Source: Phellopilus nigrolimitatus | Lineage: Eukaryota > Basidiomycota > Agaricomycetes > Hymenochaetales > Hymenochaetaceae | Direction of reading: 5' to 3' | DNA length: 64,000 bases | Assembly (NCBI GenBank): GCA_021029095.1 | Contig: JAJOHG010000035.1 | Span: 1 to 64,000 of the forward strand | Part shown: positions 22,118-33,900 of the stretch, one piece after another | Layout: every line of letters begins with the position of its first letter | Position numbering within the stretch: position 1 is the first letter of the stretch | The notes under the pieces: generated by a model | Seen by the model: the letters and a program-made list of their open reading frames with translations, nothing else | Told to the model about the DNA's origin: nothing | Database searches by the model: none | Program-made: the position numbers and the translations under genes

Positions 22118-24400
22118 AGTTGTGTTCTGGATCGAAATTCTGAGCTGAATCCGGATCCGAAAACGGCTTGTTTATGGCTGCCTTTTTGGGAACGTGATCT
22201 TGCATTGCGCATTTTGTATTCTGTCTGCACTCGTAAACTGTGTTTTGTCGAATTCCCTTTGGGGGAGTTTCTGAAAAACTTCGTAAACGGGTTGGACATG
22301 TTCGGTGTATCCTGGTTCATGTTCTCACCGAGTTTCAAACACATCGGAACGGAACCAAACTTTCTACGTCTGTTTGTCTCTGACGCGGAATTTCATTACC
22401 TGTCCGCAAATTCCAATTTTAACTTGTGTCGGGTGAGTTGAAGCTGGTGATACCGCGTTGGTTCGATCATTCCGATTATGAACAACTTCGGATTACATAG
22501 CACATCTATGTTTCCGACTCGGTCGCCACTACAGTCTCGGATATCGGGGGAACAAAAATGGATTTGTTTCTTTTGGGGGAGTTGTGTTCTGGATCGAAAT
22601 TCTGAGCTGAATCCGGATCCGAAAACGGCTTGTTTATGGCTGCCTTTTTGGGAACGTGATCTTGCATTGCGCATTTTGTATTCTGTCTGCACTCGTAAAC
22701 TGTGTTTTGTCGAATTCCCTTTGGGGGAGTTTCTGAAAAACTTCGTAAACGGGTTGGACATGTTCGGTGTATCCTGGTTCATGTTCTCACCGAGTTTCAA
22801 ACACATCGGAACGGAACCAAACTTTCTACGTCTGTTTGTCTCTGACGCGGAATTTCATTACCTGTCCGCAAATTCCAATTTTAACTTGTGTCGGGTGAGT
22901 TGAAGCTGGTGATACCGCGTTGGTTCGATCATTCCGATTATGAACAACTTCGGATTACATAGCACATCTATGTTTCCGACTCGGTCGCCACTACAGTCTC
23001 GGATATCGGGGGAACAAAAATGGATTTGTTTCTTTTGGGGGAGTTGTGTTCTGGATCGAAATTCTGAGCTGAATCCGGATCCGAAAACGGCTTGTTTATG
23101 GCTGCCTTTTTGGGAACGTGATCTTGCATTGCGCATTTTGTATTCTGTCTGCACTCGTAAACTGTGTTTTGTCGAATTCCCTTTGGGGGAGTTTCTGAAA
23201 AACTTCGTAAACGGGTTGGACATGTTCGGTGTATCCTGGTTCATGTTCTCACCGAGTTTCAAACACATCGGAACGGAACCAAACTTTCTACGTCTGTTTG
23301 TCTCTGACGCGGAATTTCATTACCTGTCCGCAAATTCCAATTTTAACTTGTGTCGGGTGAGTTGAAGCTGGTGATACCGCGTTGGTTCGATCATTCCGAT
23401 TATGAACAACTTCGGATTACATAGCACATCTATGTTTCCGACTCGGTCGCCACTACAGTCTCGGATATCGGGGGAACAAAAATGGATTTGTTTCTTTTGG
23501 GGGAGTTGTGTTCTGGATCGAAATTCTGAGCTGAATCCGGATCCGAAAACGGCTTGTTTATGGCTGCCTTTTTGGGAACGTGATCTTGCATTGCGCATTT
23601 TGTATTCTGTCTGCACTCGTAAACTGTGTTTTGTCGAATTCCCTTTGGGGGAGTTTCTGAAAAACTTCGTAAACGGGTTGGACATGTTCGGTGTATCCTG
23701 GTTCATGTTCTCACCGAGTTTCAAACACATCGGAACGGAACCAAACTTTCTACGTCTGTTTGTCTCTGACGCGGAATTTCATTACCTGTCCGCAAATTCC
23801 AATTTTAACTTGTGTCGGGTGAGTTGAAGCTGGTGATACCGCGTTGGTTCGATCATTCCGATTATGAACAACTTCGGATTACATAGCACATCTATGTTTC
23901 CGACTCGGTCGCCACTACAGTCTCGGATATCGGGGGAACAAAAATGGATTTGTTTCTTTTGGGGGAGTTGTGTTCTGGATCGAAATTCTGAGCTGAATCC
24001 GGATCCGAAAACGGCTTGTTTATGGCTGCCTTTTTGGGAACGTGATCTTGCATTGCGCATTTTGTATTCTGTCTGCACTCGTAAACTGTGTTTTGTCGAA
24101 TTCCCTTTGGGGGAGTTTCTGAAAAACTTCGTAAACGGGTTGGACATGTTCGGTGTATCCTGGTTCATGTTCTCACCGAGTTTCAAACACATCGGAACGG
24201 AACCAAACTTTCTACGTCTGTTTGTCTCTGACGCGGAATTTCATTACCTGTCCGCAAATTCCAATTTTAACTTGTGTCGGGTGAGTTGAAGCTGGTGATA
24301 CCGCGTTGGTTCGATCATTCCGATTATGAACAACTTCGGATTACATAGCACATCTATGTTTCCGACTCGGTCGCCACTACAGTCTCGGATATCGGGGGAA
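22118..24400. repeat. 462-bp tandem satellite, left arm (4.94 units)
   Basis: The unit starts (arbitrary phase) at AGTTGTGTTCTGG at 22,118, 22,580, 23,042, 23,504 and 23,966, an exact 462-bp period. The translated frames of all complete units are identical on both strands, so the units show no visible divergence. The array is interrupted at 24,400 by the gypsy element after 435 bp of the fifth unit. The remaining 27 bp of that unit resume, after a 5-bp duplication, on the other side at 30,906. Confidence 0.95.
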
Positions 24401-24456
24401 TGTTATGACACGTATTTTATTTTACCTTTACCTTGTCTTGAACTTGCGACCTCTCA

Positions 24457-24566
24457 GTCACGTGACTGCCTAGAACATTCTACACTGACGTCATTATGAC
24501 ATCGTAGTCTAGACCATGACATCATAGTGACATCATTGACGATGACATCACTTATGACATCATTAG
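24457..24566 (+). promoter_or_regulatory. U3 cluster of CRE/bZIP-like and E-box motifs
   Basis: GTCACGTGAC, a perfect palindrome containing the E-box CACGTG, lies at 24,457-24,466. The CRE palindrome TGACGTCA is at 24,486-24,493. Downstream, up to about 24,566, TGACATC recurs five times (ATGACATCA-like variants). Such repeats are typical of enhancer-like U3 regions. Binding by bZIP (CREB/ATF-type) factors is inferred. Confidence 0.6.
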
Positions 24567-24635
24567 CTCCACTCGCTCCACTAGTGTAACTATATTAGGT
24601 AGTGTACTGCTTGGTCTGTGCGCACTAGACTTAGG

Positions 24636-24679
24636 TATATAAGGAGGCAATACATGACTGGGAGACTCAATCGAGTTCT
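24636..24679 (+). promoter_or_regulatory. LTR core promoter and predicted mRNA 5' end
   Basis: TATATAAG occupies 24,636-24,643. The sequence AATCGAGTTCT at 24,669-24,679 begins 33 bp downstream of the first T, where a TATA-directed start is expected. It is exactly complementary to the PBS at 24,801-24,811. The start site is inferred from this geometry, not measured. Confidence 0.6.
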
Positions 24680-24800
24680 CTTAGAATATCCACCATAAAG
24701 TGTGATCCCTACTAAGTCAGCTCAGCATTCTCTCACTCTTGTCGTCTTGTGCTTTGGAGTTTGCGCCTCAGCCTTTTGGTTTGTGGTGTGCTCTAACAGT

Positions 24801-24811
24801 AGAACTCGATT
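24801..24811 (+). other. Primer-binding site, likely self-primed
   Basis: Two bases after the LTR lies AGAACTCGATT, the exact reverse complement of the predicted first 11 nt of the element's own RNA (24,669-24,679). It does not begin with the TGG expected for the 3' end of a tRNA primer. This matches the Tf1-type arrangement, where the mRNA 5' end folds back to prime reverse transcription. Confidence 0.65.
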
Positions 24812-25419
24812 CTCCTCATTGCGCATTCTCCAAACATCTCCCTCATCTCTATAAACTCTTGCCTTGTCGTCGCGACACGTGGCGGCGGCCTGTTTTCACT
24901 ACTTCACCATTTCACCTCACACCCGACGCGTGCGTTCAGAGCGGTACGACCTTCGACCTCGAGGACACCACCTTCGACCTGAACAGCACTTCCGACACAC
25001 ACATCGACTCTCCATCTTCTACCTTCAGCGCCAACACTATCAAGAACTACCTCACCTTCGGTTCCCGCGACCTCGTCCTTACCGTCGTTGATCCCTTGAT
25101 CGACGCGCGGCTTTTTGATAGGAAACCCCATACTCCCACACACGCGGAAATCAGAGTGTCAGGTTCCACTACCGACTCGCCGCGGGTTCCACTTTCTACT
25201 CCTTGCTTTATTAAATCGCACCCCACGCGCTTGGTGAACTTTTGGTAGCGTAGGCTTAAGCCGAGCTATTGGGAACGATACCCCACGAGTAGTAAGGGAC
25301 AGGCGAACACCACGTCGTAGCCCTCTCGTGCAATTGCTGAAGCGTGTGTGCCTGGCGGCGCCGTAGTTAGTAGAATTATATACCGAAACATATCTCGTTG
25401 CTAGTTAGTTTTCCCAGAC
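24812..25419 (+). other. Untranslated leader of the element
   Basis: About 600 nt between the PBS and the gag ATG. A long open stretch crosses it (24,739-25,248) but has no ATG start. No packaging signal can be assigned by eye. Confidence 0.5.
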
Positions 25420-26637
25420 ATGGCAGGCAACTTTACGGAACAGCAGTTGCTGAACATCATCGGGACTCTATCACAGGAGGTGGTACACTTGGGTGCACAG
25501 TTGGCGGCACTCACCACCAATGTTGCCAACCTCGCCGCAATTCCCCCTCCTGCAGCAGCGGCAGCACCTGCACCAGCTCCCGTTGCGGCACGACCTCCTA
25601 TGCCTAAGACTGCTCTACCCCCAATCTACGATGGAAAAAGGGAAGAGGCAGAAGGATGGCTGCTTGCGACACGACTCTACATTTCGACACACGCTGCATC
25701 ATTCCCAACCGTATTTGAGGAGGTGGTGTTTGCGCTTTCATACATGCAAGGGGAGGTGGTGAATGATTGGAAGCAAATGTATCTGGATAGGATGGAAGCA
25801 AATGCTCGGGACCGCAGCGCGGCGGCAAATGCGACACCACCCCAAGCACCCCCTCCTGAAACCTTCCCTACATGGCCGAGTTTTGCGGAGGTCTTCAAGA
25901 TGCGTTTTGCAGACCCCAATCCCAGAGCCACGGCTGTCTCCAAACTGGAGAACATACGCCAAGGAACAGAGTCGGCAGATGCGTTCATAGTAAAGTTTCA
26001 AGACCTTGCTGCGCGAACTGGTTATAATGACGCTGCATTAATTGAAGCGTTCAAAAAGAAAATTAATGGTCAGCTACTTACGCGTCTGTACGCATTACCG
26101 GCAATGCCTACCACCCTCCAGCGATTCGAGCACCCACCAGGGTCAGGAGCGTTCATTGATGGATGGTTCGAGTGGGCCCAGCGACTTGATCGACAGTGGC
26201 GAGAAAGCGAAGCCTATCGTCGCAGTGCGGTGGAGCAAAAGCGAGTGACTCCAGGACAGTCAGGGAATGCAGGGAAGGCGCCACAGACTCAGACTCAGAC
26301 TCAGACAAGGACGTACCAACAACCACAGGTGCCGGTACAACAAAGTTATGGACAGGGAAGGGCTCAGCCGGGTGCGTCAGGGACGTCGACCACGGGAGCG
26401 CCTAGAGACCCTAATGCAATGGATGTGGACCGGACGGGCCGTAGGCCGCCGGTGAAGTGTTTCAAATGCGGTCGTCTTGGACATTATGCGAGGGACTGTA
26501 AAGTGGGCCTCGATGTCAGGGCGATGACGTACGACCAGATGCGCGACTATTTCGAGCAAGAAGCTGCTGCGCAGAAGGACAAGGATGCTCTGGAGGCGAA
26601 GGCTAAGGAGCAGGGTTTTCAAACCGAGTCCAAGTGA
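25420..26637 (+). CDS. Gag polyprotein (retrotransposon)
   Basis: 405 codons from ATG 25,420 to TGA 26,635-26,637. The N-terminus is a short helical region followed by an Ala/Pro-rich linker (about residues 45-70). The capsid-like retrotransposon gag domain follows (about 85-260, with [20 protein letters not shown] and a W-P-S-F segment). After a Gln/Thr-rich stretch comes one CCHC zinc knuckle, [14 protein letters not shown] (about residues 347-360), the nucleic-acid-binding nucleocapsid motif. Gag assembles the virus-like particle that holds the RNA. The frame is intact. Pol lies in the -1 frame and overlaps the gag end. Confidence 0.95.
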   Translation: MAGNFTEQQLLNIIGTLSQEVVHLGAQLAALTTNVANLAAIPPPAAAAAPAPAPVAARPPMPKTALPPIYDGKREEAEGWLLATRLYISTHAASFPTVFEEVVFALSYMQGEVVNDWKQMYLDRMEANARDRSAAANATPPQAPPPETFPTWPSFAEVFKMRFADPNPRATAVSKLENIRQGTESADAFIVKFQDLAARTGYNDAALIEAFKKKINGQLLTRLYALPAMPTTLQRFEHPPGSGAFIDGWFEWAQRLDRQWRESEAYRRSAVEQKRVTPGQSGNAGKAPQTQTQTQTRTYQQPQVPVQQSYGQGRAQPGASGTSTTGAPRDPNAMDVDRTGRRPPVKCFKCGRLGHYARDCKVGLDVRAMTYDQMRDYFEQEAAAQKDKDALEAKAKEQGFQTESK

Positions 26638-29600
26638 ACGATCTCCCGCTTGTGACTCAGAATCGATTTTCTTCTTTGAATGATGATGTAATATTAGACT
26701 GTAAAGGTTCAGGGGGGTCTCTGACTGGTTCAGAGCTCGGCGCCAAAAGGGCGTGCTTAATTCCCCATTCAAATACATGTTCTTGTCCCAATTCATCATC
26801 GGAAAAGGAAGGAAAAGGAGAGAAGAAATTCATTCGATCAGTCAACAGTCGACATGTCGCAATGCGAATCACATTGCAGACTAGCGACACCAACGAAAGA
26901 CTGGATGTAGAAGCACTACTGGATAGTGGTGCTACTGGCCTCTTCATTGACACCGAATTTGTAAAATCAAACCGTCTAAAGACACGTAAGCTTGCGCGAA
27001 GCATACCGGTCTACAATGTAGATGGGACAAAGAACCAAGGAGGGTCAATAGATGAAGAAGTAGATTTGATTGTGCAATATGGGGAACATCGAGAAAAGGC
27101 AACTTTCGAAATCTGTAACCTGGGTAAAACCACTGTCATCTTAGGGCACCCATGGTTAAAAAGACATAATCCAGAAATTGATTGGAGCTCAGGCGAAGTA
27201 AAGCTGACTCGATGCCCAAAAACATGCCAGTCACTGCAGAAGCGAGAAAAGCGAGAGGAGGAGGCTAGGATACGAACAATAAAACCTATGCCGGGCTTGA
27301 TAGCCGATGAGGATGATGATGAGGAGGATGAGTTGGATAGGAGGATTGTGGAAGAGATGTTCTGGCTGCGTTACGTTGACGAGAAAGATGGCTCTAATCC
27401 TGACCCCAAACCCCTCAATTGGAAGGTGGCAGAACCGCCAGACTGGAAAAGCAAGGTGCCAGAAAGGTTTCATGAATTCCTGGACGTATTTGATCAGAAA
27501 ACGTCGGAGCGGCTCCCAACAAGAAAACCATGGGATCATGAAATAAGCCTAAAACCTGACTTTGTGCCTAAAAAGTCAAAAGTTTATCCATTGTCTCAGG
27601 ATGAGGATGACGAGGTTGGACGCTTTATTCAGGAACAGGAGGCAAAAGGATATATTCGGCCATCAAAGTCGCCAATGACGTCACCCATCTTCTTTATCAA
27701 CAAAAAAGATGGAAAACGTCGGATGATTACAGACCATCGGTATCTAAACTCCGGTACTGTCAAGAATGCGTATCCACTTCCTTTGATATCGGACATCATT
27801 GATAAACTCAAAGGCGCTAAGTACTTCTCAAAAATGGATTTGCGCTGGGGGTATCACAATGTTCGAATTAAAGAGGGAGACGAGTGGAAGGCGGCCTTTG
27901 CGACAAGTAGGGGAGCGTATGAACCATTAGTCATGACCTTTGGATTGTGTAATGCACCAAGCACCTTTCAAAACATGATGAACGACATATTCAATGACCT
28001 AATGATTGAAGGAGTCGTTGTTATCTACATTGATGACATTTTGGTTTTTACTGAAACTATGGAAGAAAATGATCGCATCGTAAAAGAGATCCTGAAAAGG
28101 CTTCGCGAAAACGATCTATTCCTAAAACCTGAAAAATGTGTCTTTGGCGTAGAAGAGGTGGAGTTTTTGGGAATGATGATTCGGAATGGTGAAGTTAGTA
28201 TGATGGAGGACAAAGTGGAGGGAGTGAAGAATTGGCCTGTTCCAAAGAAAGTCAAGGACGTCGAGTCATTTTTGGGTTTTGCAAACTTCTATCGCCGCTT
28301 CATAAAAGATTTTGCAAAGATCACCAGGCCCTTAAATGACTTGAAAAAGAAAGACAAGACTTGGAAGTGGGGAGAGAAGGAACAAAAGGCATTTGATGAA
28401 CTAAAAGCACGATTCTGCGCTAGACCAGTTGTAGTCATTCCAGATTCAAGGAAAGAAATGCGAGTTGAATCAGACGCATCGGACTTTGCCACAGGAGCCG
28501 TACTTTCAATGAAATGTGATGACGGTCTATGGAGGCCTTGTGCATACTTGTCTAAATCCTTGAATGATGTCGAGAGAAATTATGACGTGCATGACAAAGA
28601 ATTATTGGGAATCATGCGAGCGCTAGAAGCATGGCGTCATCACCTAGAAGGCTCCACCCATAAATTCGAAATCTGGACCGATCATAAAAACCTGGAATAT
28701 TTCATGAAAGCCAAAAAACTTAACCGTCGACAAGCGCGCTGGTCCTTATTCCTTTCTCGTTTTGATTTTGAAATTATTCATAAACCTGGTGCAACAATGC
28801 GTAAAACTGATGCCCTCTCGAGACGAGTGGACCTTAAAGAGGGGGTGGAGAATGACAACAAAGACGTAGTCCTGTTGAAACCAGAATTTTTCAGAATTAA
28901 AGCGACTCAGCAAGGTCATGTGCTGTTAGAAGGGGCAGAAAAAGAATTATTGACGCAGATCAGAGGGGCTAAGGATTGGGATGAAGCAGTGGTGAAAGCG
29001 GCGGATGAACTGCGAAAGTCGGGAACGAGGCGGTTGAGAGGCGAGGAATGGGAGGAAGAACAGGGCCTGATTCTCTATCGAGGAAAGGTGTACGTCCCCA
29101 AAGATGGTCAGATTAGGAGAGAAATTGTCAAACTACATCATGACTCAGCAGTGGCAGGACACCCAGGAAACTGGAAGACATTGGAATTAATTGCGCGAAA
29201 CTATTGGTGGCCAGGAATGACTAAGTTTGTTCAAACTTATGTCAAAGGCTGTGACACATGCGCACGCTACAAAATATTTCCAGAAAAACCTGCCGGAAAA
29301 TTGATGCCTAATCAAACTCCTACTGCACCTTGGGAGGACATATCAGTAGATTTTGTGACCGGATTACCAGAAGCACAGGGCTTTAATGCGCTCTTAGTGG
29401 TTTGCGATCGCTTTTCAAAACAAATCCACGTGATCAACACAAGAGAGGAGACATCGGCTCTAGGCTTAGCTGCGTTGTACCGAGACCATGTGTGGAAAAT
29501 CCATGGCTTACCATTGACGGTGATTTCAGATCGAGGTCCACAATTTGCGTCTGCATTCATGAAAGAGCTAAATGGCATTTTGGGGATCAAAACAAAACTG

Positions 29601-30491
29601 TCTACAGCATATCACCCACAAACAGACGGACAAACAGAACGAATGAATCAAGAAATCGAACAGTATTTAAGGATGTTTATTGATCATCGCCAAGAAAACT
29701 GGCCATCCTGGACTGCTATGGCGGAATTTGCGTACAATAATAAAGTACAAACAGCCACAAAGGTTTCTCCATTCTATTCTGTTTATGGACGAAATCCGCG
29801 GATGGGTTTTGAGGTGCGAAGGGACTCAAAGGTGGAGGCGGCGGAGGATTTTGCGAATCGGATGAAGGGGATACATGAGGAAGCGAAGTCTGCTTTAGAA
29901 AAGGCAAAAGATGAGATGCAGAAGTATGCGGACCAAAGGCGAGGGGATGCTCCAAAATACAAAGTAGGGGACAAGGTTTGGCTGGACACAACAAATCTTA
30001 AAATAAATCGACCCTCGCGGAAACTTGCAGAAAAGAGGATTGGCCCATACCCCATCACGCGTGTCATCTCGCCTAATGCTGTGCAATTGCGACTCCCGTC
30101 CACCATAAAGATTCATCCAGTTGTCAATGTTTCGCGCATACGTCTACACACCGCCGCAAGCATCCCTGGACAAAGGGCTCTGCCACCACCAGCGATTGAG
30201 GTTGGAGAAGAGAAGGACTATGAGGTGGAAGAAATTTTGGACGCAAGACAGAGGCGGGGAAAGTTGGAGTTTTTAGTCAAGTGGAAGGGCTACACAGATG
30301 AGAACAATACTTGGGAACCACAGGAAAATTGCAAGCGTTCAAGGGGTTTGATAAATGACTTCTACAAAAAGCACCCAGCTGCACCCCGAGCCATCAGCAT
30401 GATTGATTTCCAAGCCTTGAAATTCCGACCCTATGAGAACTTCACCGCTACCCCATCTGATTTTGTTAATCGTCTGGAAGTCGATCCTTAA
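26607..30491 (+). CDS. Pol polyprotein: protease, RT, RNase H, integrase, chromodomain
   Basis: Open in the -1 frame from 26,607 to TAA 30,489-30,491, so probably made as Gag-Pol. Counting from the GTG at 26,634, the aspartic protease site is [12 protein letters not shown] (about residue 95-106). RT shows [20 protein letters not shown] and the YIDD catalytic box (about 464-467). RNase H has [13 protein letters not shown] and the [20 protein letters not shown] region. The integrase HHCC finger is at about 830-885 ([10 protein letters not shown]), and its DDE core has D in [13 protein letters not shown] in VISDRGPQF and E in [14 protein letters not shown]. The C-terminal chromodomain (about 1,195-1,250, [11 protein letters not shown]...FLVKWKGY...TWEP) places it with the chromoviruses. 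No frame break was seen. Confidence 0.95.
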   Translation, partial: GAGFSNRVQVNDLPLVTQNRFSSLNDDVILDCKGSGGSLTGSELGAKRACLIPHSNTCSCPNSSSEKEGKGEKKFIRSVNSRHVAMRITLQTSDTNERLDVEALLDSGATGLFIDTEFVKSNRLKTRKLARSIPVYNVDGTKNQGGSIDEEVDLIVQYGEHREKATFEICNLGKTTVILGHPWLKRHNPEIDWSSGEVKLTRCPKTCQSLQKREKREEEARIRTIKPMPGLIADEDDDEEDELDRRIVEEMFWLRYVDEKDGSNPDPKPLNWKVAEPPDWKSKVPERFHEFLDVFDQKTSERLPTRKPWDHEISLKPDFVPKKSKVYPLSQDEDDEVGRFIQEQEAKGYIRPSKSPMTSPIFFINKKDGKRRMITDHRYLNSGTVKNAYPLPLISDIIDKLKGAKYFSKMDLRWGYHNVRIKEGDEWKAAFATSRGAYEPLVMTFGLCNAPSTFQNMMNDIFNDLMIEGVVVIYIDDILVFTETMEENDRIVKEILKRLRENDLFLKPEKCVFGVEEVEFLGMMIRNGEVSMMEDKVEGVKNWPVPKKVKDVESFLGFANFYRRFIKDFAKITRPLNDLKKKDKTWKWGEKEQKAFDELKARFCARPVVVIPDSRKEMRVESDASDFATGAVLSMKCDDGLWRPCAYLSKSLNDVERNYDVHDKELLGIMRALEAWRHHLEGSTHKFEIWTDHKNLEYFMKAKKLNRRQARWSLFLSRFDFEIIHKPGATMRKTDALSRRVDLKEGVENDNKDVVLLKPEFFRIKATQQGHVLLEGAEKELLTQIRGAKDWDEAVVKAADELRKSGTRRLRGEEWEEEQGLILYRGKVYVPKDGQIRREIVKLHHDSAVAGHPGNWKTLELIARNYWWPGMTKFVQTYVKGCDTCARYKIFPEKPAGKLMPNQTPTAPWEDISVDFVTGLPEAQGFNALLVVCDRFSKQIHVINTREETSALGLAALYRDHVWKIHGLPLTVISDRGPQFASAFMKELNGILGIKTKLSTAYHPQTDGQTERMNQEIEQYLRMFIDHRQENWPSWTAMAEFAYNNKVQTATKVSPFYSVYGRNPRMGFEVRRDSKVEAAEDFANRMKGIHEEAKSALEKAKDEMQKYADQRRGDAPKYKVGDKVWLDTTNLKINRPSRKLAEKRIGPYPITRVISPNAVQLRLPSTIKIHPVVNVSRIRLHTAASIPGQRALPPPAIEVGEEKDYEVEEILDARQRRGKLEFLVKWKGYTDENNTWEPQENCKRSRGLINDFYKKHPAAPRAISMIDFQALKFRPYENFTATPSDFVNRLEVDP
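26613..26658 (+). promoter_or_regulatory. Probable -1 ribosomal frameshift signal
   Basis: In gag phase the heptamer G GGT TTT (26,613-26,619) fits the X XXY YYZ rule. After a 6-nt spacer (26,620-26,625), GAGTCCAAG (26,626-26,634) can pair with CTTGTGACTC (26,649-26,658) in a 9-bp stem with one bulged T and a 14-nt loop holding the gag stop. The pol frame is open only from 26,607 (TAA at 26,604), so the slip must occur between 26,607 and 26,637. The heptamer lies exactly in that window. Confidence 0.75.
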
Positions 30492-30499
30492 AGAGGGGG
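30490..30499 (+). other. Polypurine tract
   Basis: AAAGAGGGGG directly follows the pol stop and lies 3 bases before the 3' LTR. It is the expected plus-strand primer site for reverse transcription. Confidence 0.8.
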
Positions 30500-30502
30500 T
30501 GA

Positions 30503-30900
30503 TGTTATGACACGTATTTTATTTTACCTTTACCTTGTCTTGAACTTGCGACCTCTCAGTCACGTGACTGCCTAGAACATTCTACACTGACGTCATTATG
30601 ACATCGTAGTCTAGACCATGACATCATAGTGACATCATTGACGATGACATCACTTATGACATCATTAGCTCCACTCGCTCCACTAGTGTAACTATATTAG
30701 GTAGTGTACTGCTTGGTCTGTGCGCACTAGACTTAGGTATATAAGGAGGCAATACATGACTGGGAGACTCAATCGAGTTCTCTTAGAATATCCACCATAA
30801 AGTGTGATCCCTACTAAGTCAGCTCAGCATTCTCTCACTCTTGTCGTCTTGTGCTTTGGAGTTTGCGCCTCAGCCTTTTGGTTTGTGGTGTGCTCTAACA
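30503..30900 (+). repeat. 3' LTR
   Basis: 398 bp, identical by eye to the 5' LTR. It is followed by the duplicated target GGGAA and the resumed satellite. Confidence 0.95.
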
Positions 30901-33900
30901 GGGAACAAAAATGGATTTGTTTCTTTTGGGGGAGTTGTGTTCTGGATCGAAATTCTGAGCTGAATCCGGATCCGAAAACGGCTTGTTTATGGCTGCCTTT
31001 TTGGGAACGTGATCTTGCATTGCGCATTTTGTATTCTGTCTGCACTCGTAAACTGTGTTTTGTCGAATTCCCTTTGGGGGAGTTTCTGAAAAACTTCGTA
31101 AACGGGTTGGACATGTTCGGTGTATCCTGGTTCATGTTCTCACCGAGTTTCAAACACATCGGAACGGAACCAAACTTTCTACGTCTGTTTGTCTCTGACG
31201 CGGAATTTCATTACCTGTCCGCAAATTCCAATTTTAACTTGTGTCGGGTGAGTTGAAGCTGGTGATACCGCGTTGGTTCGATCATTCCGATTATGAACAA
31301 CTTCGGATTACATAGCACATCTATGTTTCCGACTCGGTCGCCACTACAGTCTCGGATATCGGGGGAACAAAAATGGATTTGTTTCTTTTGGGGGAGTTGT
31401 GTTCTGGATCGAAATTCTGAGCTGAATCCGGATCCGAAAACGGCTTGTTTATGGCTGCCTTTTTGGGAACGTGATCTTGCATTGCGCATTTTGTATTCTG
31501 TCTGCACTCGTAAACTGTGTTTTGTCGAATTCCCTTTGGGGGAGTTTCTGAAAAACTTCGTAAACGGGTTGGACATGTTCGGTGTATCCTGGTTCATGTT
31601 CTCACCGAGTTTCAAACACATCGGAACGGAACCAAACTTTCTACGTCTGTTTGTCTCTGACGCGGAATTTCATTACCTGTCCGCAAATTCCAATTTTAAC
31701 TTGTGTCGGGTGAGTTGAAGCTGGTGATACCGCGTTGGTTCGATCATTCCGATTATGAACAACTTCGGATTACATAGCACATCTATGTTTCCGACTCGGT
31801 CGCCACTACAGTCTCGGATATCGGGGGAACAAAAATGGATTTGTTTCTTTTGGGGGAGTTGTGTTCTGGATCGAAATTCTGAGCTGAATCCGGATCCGAA
31901 AACGGCTTGTTTATGGCTGCCTTTTTGGGAACGTGATCTTGCATTGCGCATTTTGTATTCTGTCTGCACTCGTAAACTGTGTTTTGTCGAATTCCCTTTG
32001 GGGGAGTTTCTGAAAAACTTCGTAAACGGGTTGGACATGTTCGGTGTATCCTGGTTCATGTTCTCACCGAGTTTCAAACACATCGGAACGGAACCAAACT
32101 TTCTACGTCTGTTTGTCTCTGACGCGGAATTTCATTACCTGTCCGCAAATTCCAATTTTAACTTGTGTCGGGTGAGTTGAAGCTGGTGATACCGCGTTGG
32201 TTCGATCATTCCGATTATGAACAACTTCGGATTACATAGCACATCTATGTTTCCGACTCGGTCGCCACTACAGTCTCGGATATCGGGGGAACAAAAATGG
32301 ATTTGTTTCTTTTGGGGGAGTTGTGTTCTGGATCGAAATTCTGAGCTGAATCCGGATCCGAAAACGGCTTGTTTATGGCTGCCTTTTTGGGAACGTGATC
32401 TTGCATTGCGCATTTTGTATTCTGTCTGCACTCGTAAACTGTGTTTTGTCGAATTCCCTTTGGGGGAGTTTCTGAAAAACTTCGTAAACGGGTTGGACAT
32501 GTTCGGTGTATCCTGGTTCATGTTCTCACCGAGTTTCAAACACATCGGAACGGAACCAAACTTTCTACGTCTGTTTGTCTCTGACGCGGAATTTCATTAC
32601 CTGTCCGCAAATTCCAATTTTAACTTGTGTCGGGTGAGTTGAAGCTGGTGATACCGCGTTGGTTCGATCATTCCGATTATGAACAACTTCGGATTACATA
32701 GCACATCTATGTTTCCGACTCGGTCGCCACTACAGTCTCGGATATCGGGGGAACAAAAATGGATTTGTTTCTTTTGGGGGAGTTGTGTTCTGGATCGAAA
32801 TTCTGAGCTGAATCCGGATCCGAAAACGGCTTGTTTATGGCTGCCTTTTTGGGAACGTGATCTTGCATTGCGCATTTTGTATTCTGTCTGCACTCGTAAA
32901 CTGTGTTTTGTCGAATTCCCTTTGGGGGAGTTTCTGAAAAACTTCGTAAACGGGTTGGACATGTTCGGTGTATCCTGGTTCATGTTCTCACCGAGTTTCA
33001 AACACATCGGAACGGAACCAAACTTTCTACGTCTGTTTGTCTCTGACGCGGAATTTCATTACCTGTCCGCAAATTCCAATTTTAACTTGTGTCGGGTGAG
33101 TTGAAGCTGGTGATACCGCGTTGGTTCGATCATTCCGATTATGAACAACTTCGGATTACATAGCACATCTATGTTTCCGACTCGGTCGCCACTACAGTCT
33201 CGGATATCGGGGGAACAAAAATGGATTTGTTTCTTTTGGGGGAGTTGTGTTCTGGATCGAAATTCTGAGCTGAATCCGGATCCGAAAACGGCTTGTTTAT
33301 GGCTGCCTTTTTGGGAACGTGATCTTGCATTGCGCATTTTGTATTCTGTCTGCACTCGTAAACTGTGTTTTGTCGAATTCCCTTTGGGGGAGTTTCTGAA
33401 AAACTTCGTAAACGGGTTGGACATGTTCGGTGTATCCTGGTTCATGTTCTCACCGAGTTTCAAACACATCGGAACGGAACCAAACTTTCTACGTCTGTTT
33501 GTCTCTGACGCGGAATTTCATTACCTGTCCGCAAATTCCAATTTTAACTTGTGTCGGGTGAGTTGAAGCTGGTGATACCGCGTTGGTTCGATCATTCCGA
33601 TTATGAACAACTTCGGATTACATAGCACATCTATGTTTCCGACTCGGTCGCCACTACAGTCTCGGATATCGGGGGAACAAAAATGGATTTGTTTCTTTTG
33701 GGGGAGTTGTGTTCTGGATCGAAATTCTGAGCTGAATCCGGATCCGAAAACGGCTTGTTTATGGCTGCCTTTTTGGGAACGTGATCTTGCATTGCGCATT
33801 TTGTATTCTGTCTGCACTCGTAAACTGTGTTTTGTCGAATTCCCTTTGGGGGAGTTTCTGAAAAACTTCGTAAACGGGTTGGACATGTTCGGTGTATCCT

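Larger units (their letters stand above)
24401..24798 (+). repeat. 5' LTR
   Basis: 398 bp, starting TGTTATGACACG and ending GCTCTAACA. It contains the U3 motif cluster, a TATA box and the predicted transcription start. It is identical by eye to 30,503-30,900 (offset 6,102). Confidence 0.95.
24401..30900 (+). mobile_element. Full-length Ty3/gypsy chromovirus retrotransposon
   Basis: A 6.5-kb element bounded by two identical 398-bp LTRs (TGTTATGACA...CTCTAACA, ends TG..CA). The 5-bp target duplication GGGAA lies at 24,396-24,400 and 30,901-30,905. It carries a primer-binding site, gag, pol (protease, RT, RNase H, integrase, chromodomain) and a polypurine tract, all apparently intact. The LTRs show no difference by eye, implying very recent insertion or gene conversion. 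It sits inside the 462-bp satellite; joining the flanks minus one GGGAA restores the exact unit phase. Confidence 0.95.

Noticed and set aside
22478..22903. Satellite ORFs as a multicopy gene family
   Set aside because: No start-context, intron, domain or codon signal, and identical ORFs overlap on both strands. The frames follow from the 462-bp period.
24739..25248. 169-codon open frame across the LTR end and leader of the gypsy element
   Set aside because: It has no ATG at its start (the first codon is TTG) and crosses the LTR/PBS boundary. The gag ATG at 25,420 is the sensible start. It is probably an open stretch by chance in the leader.
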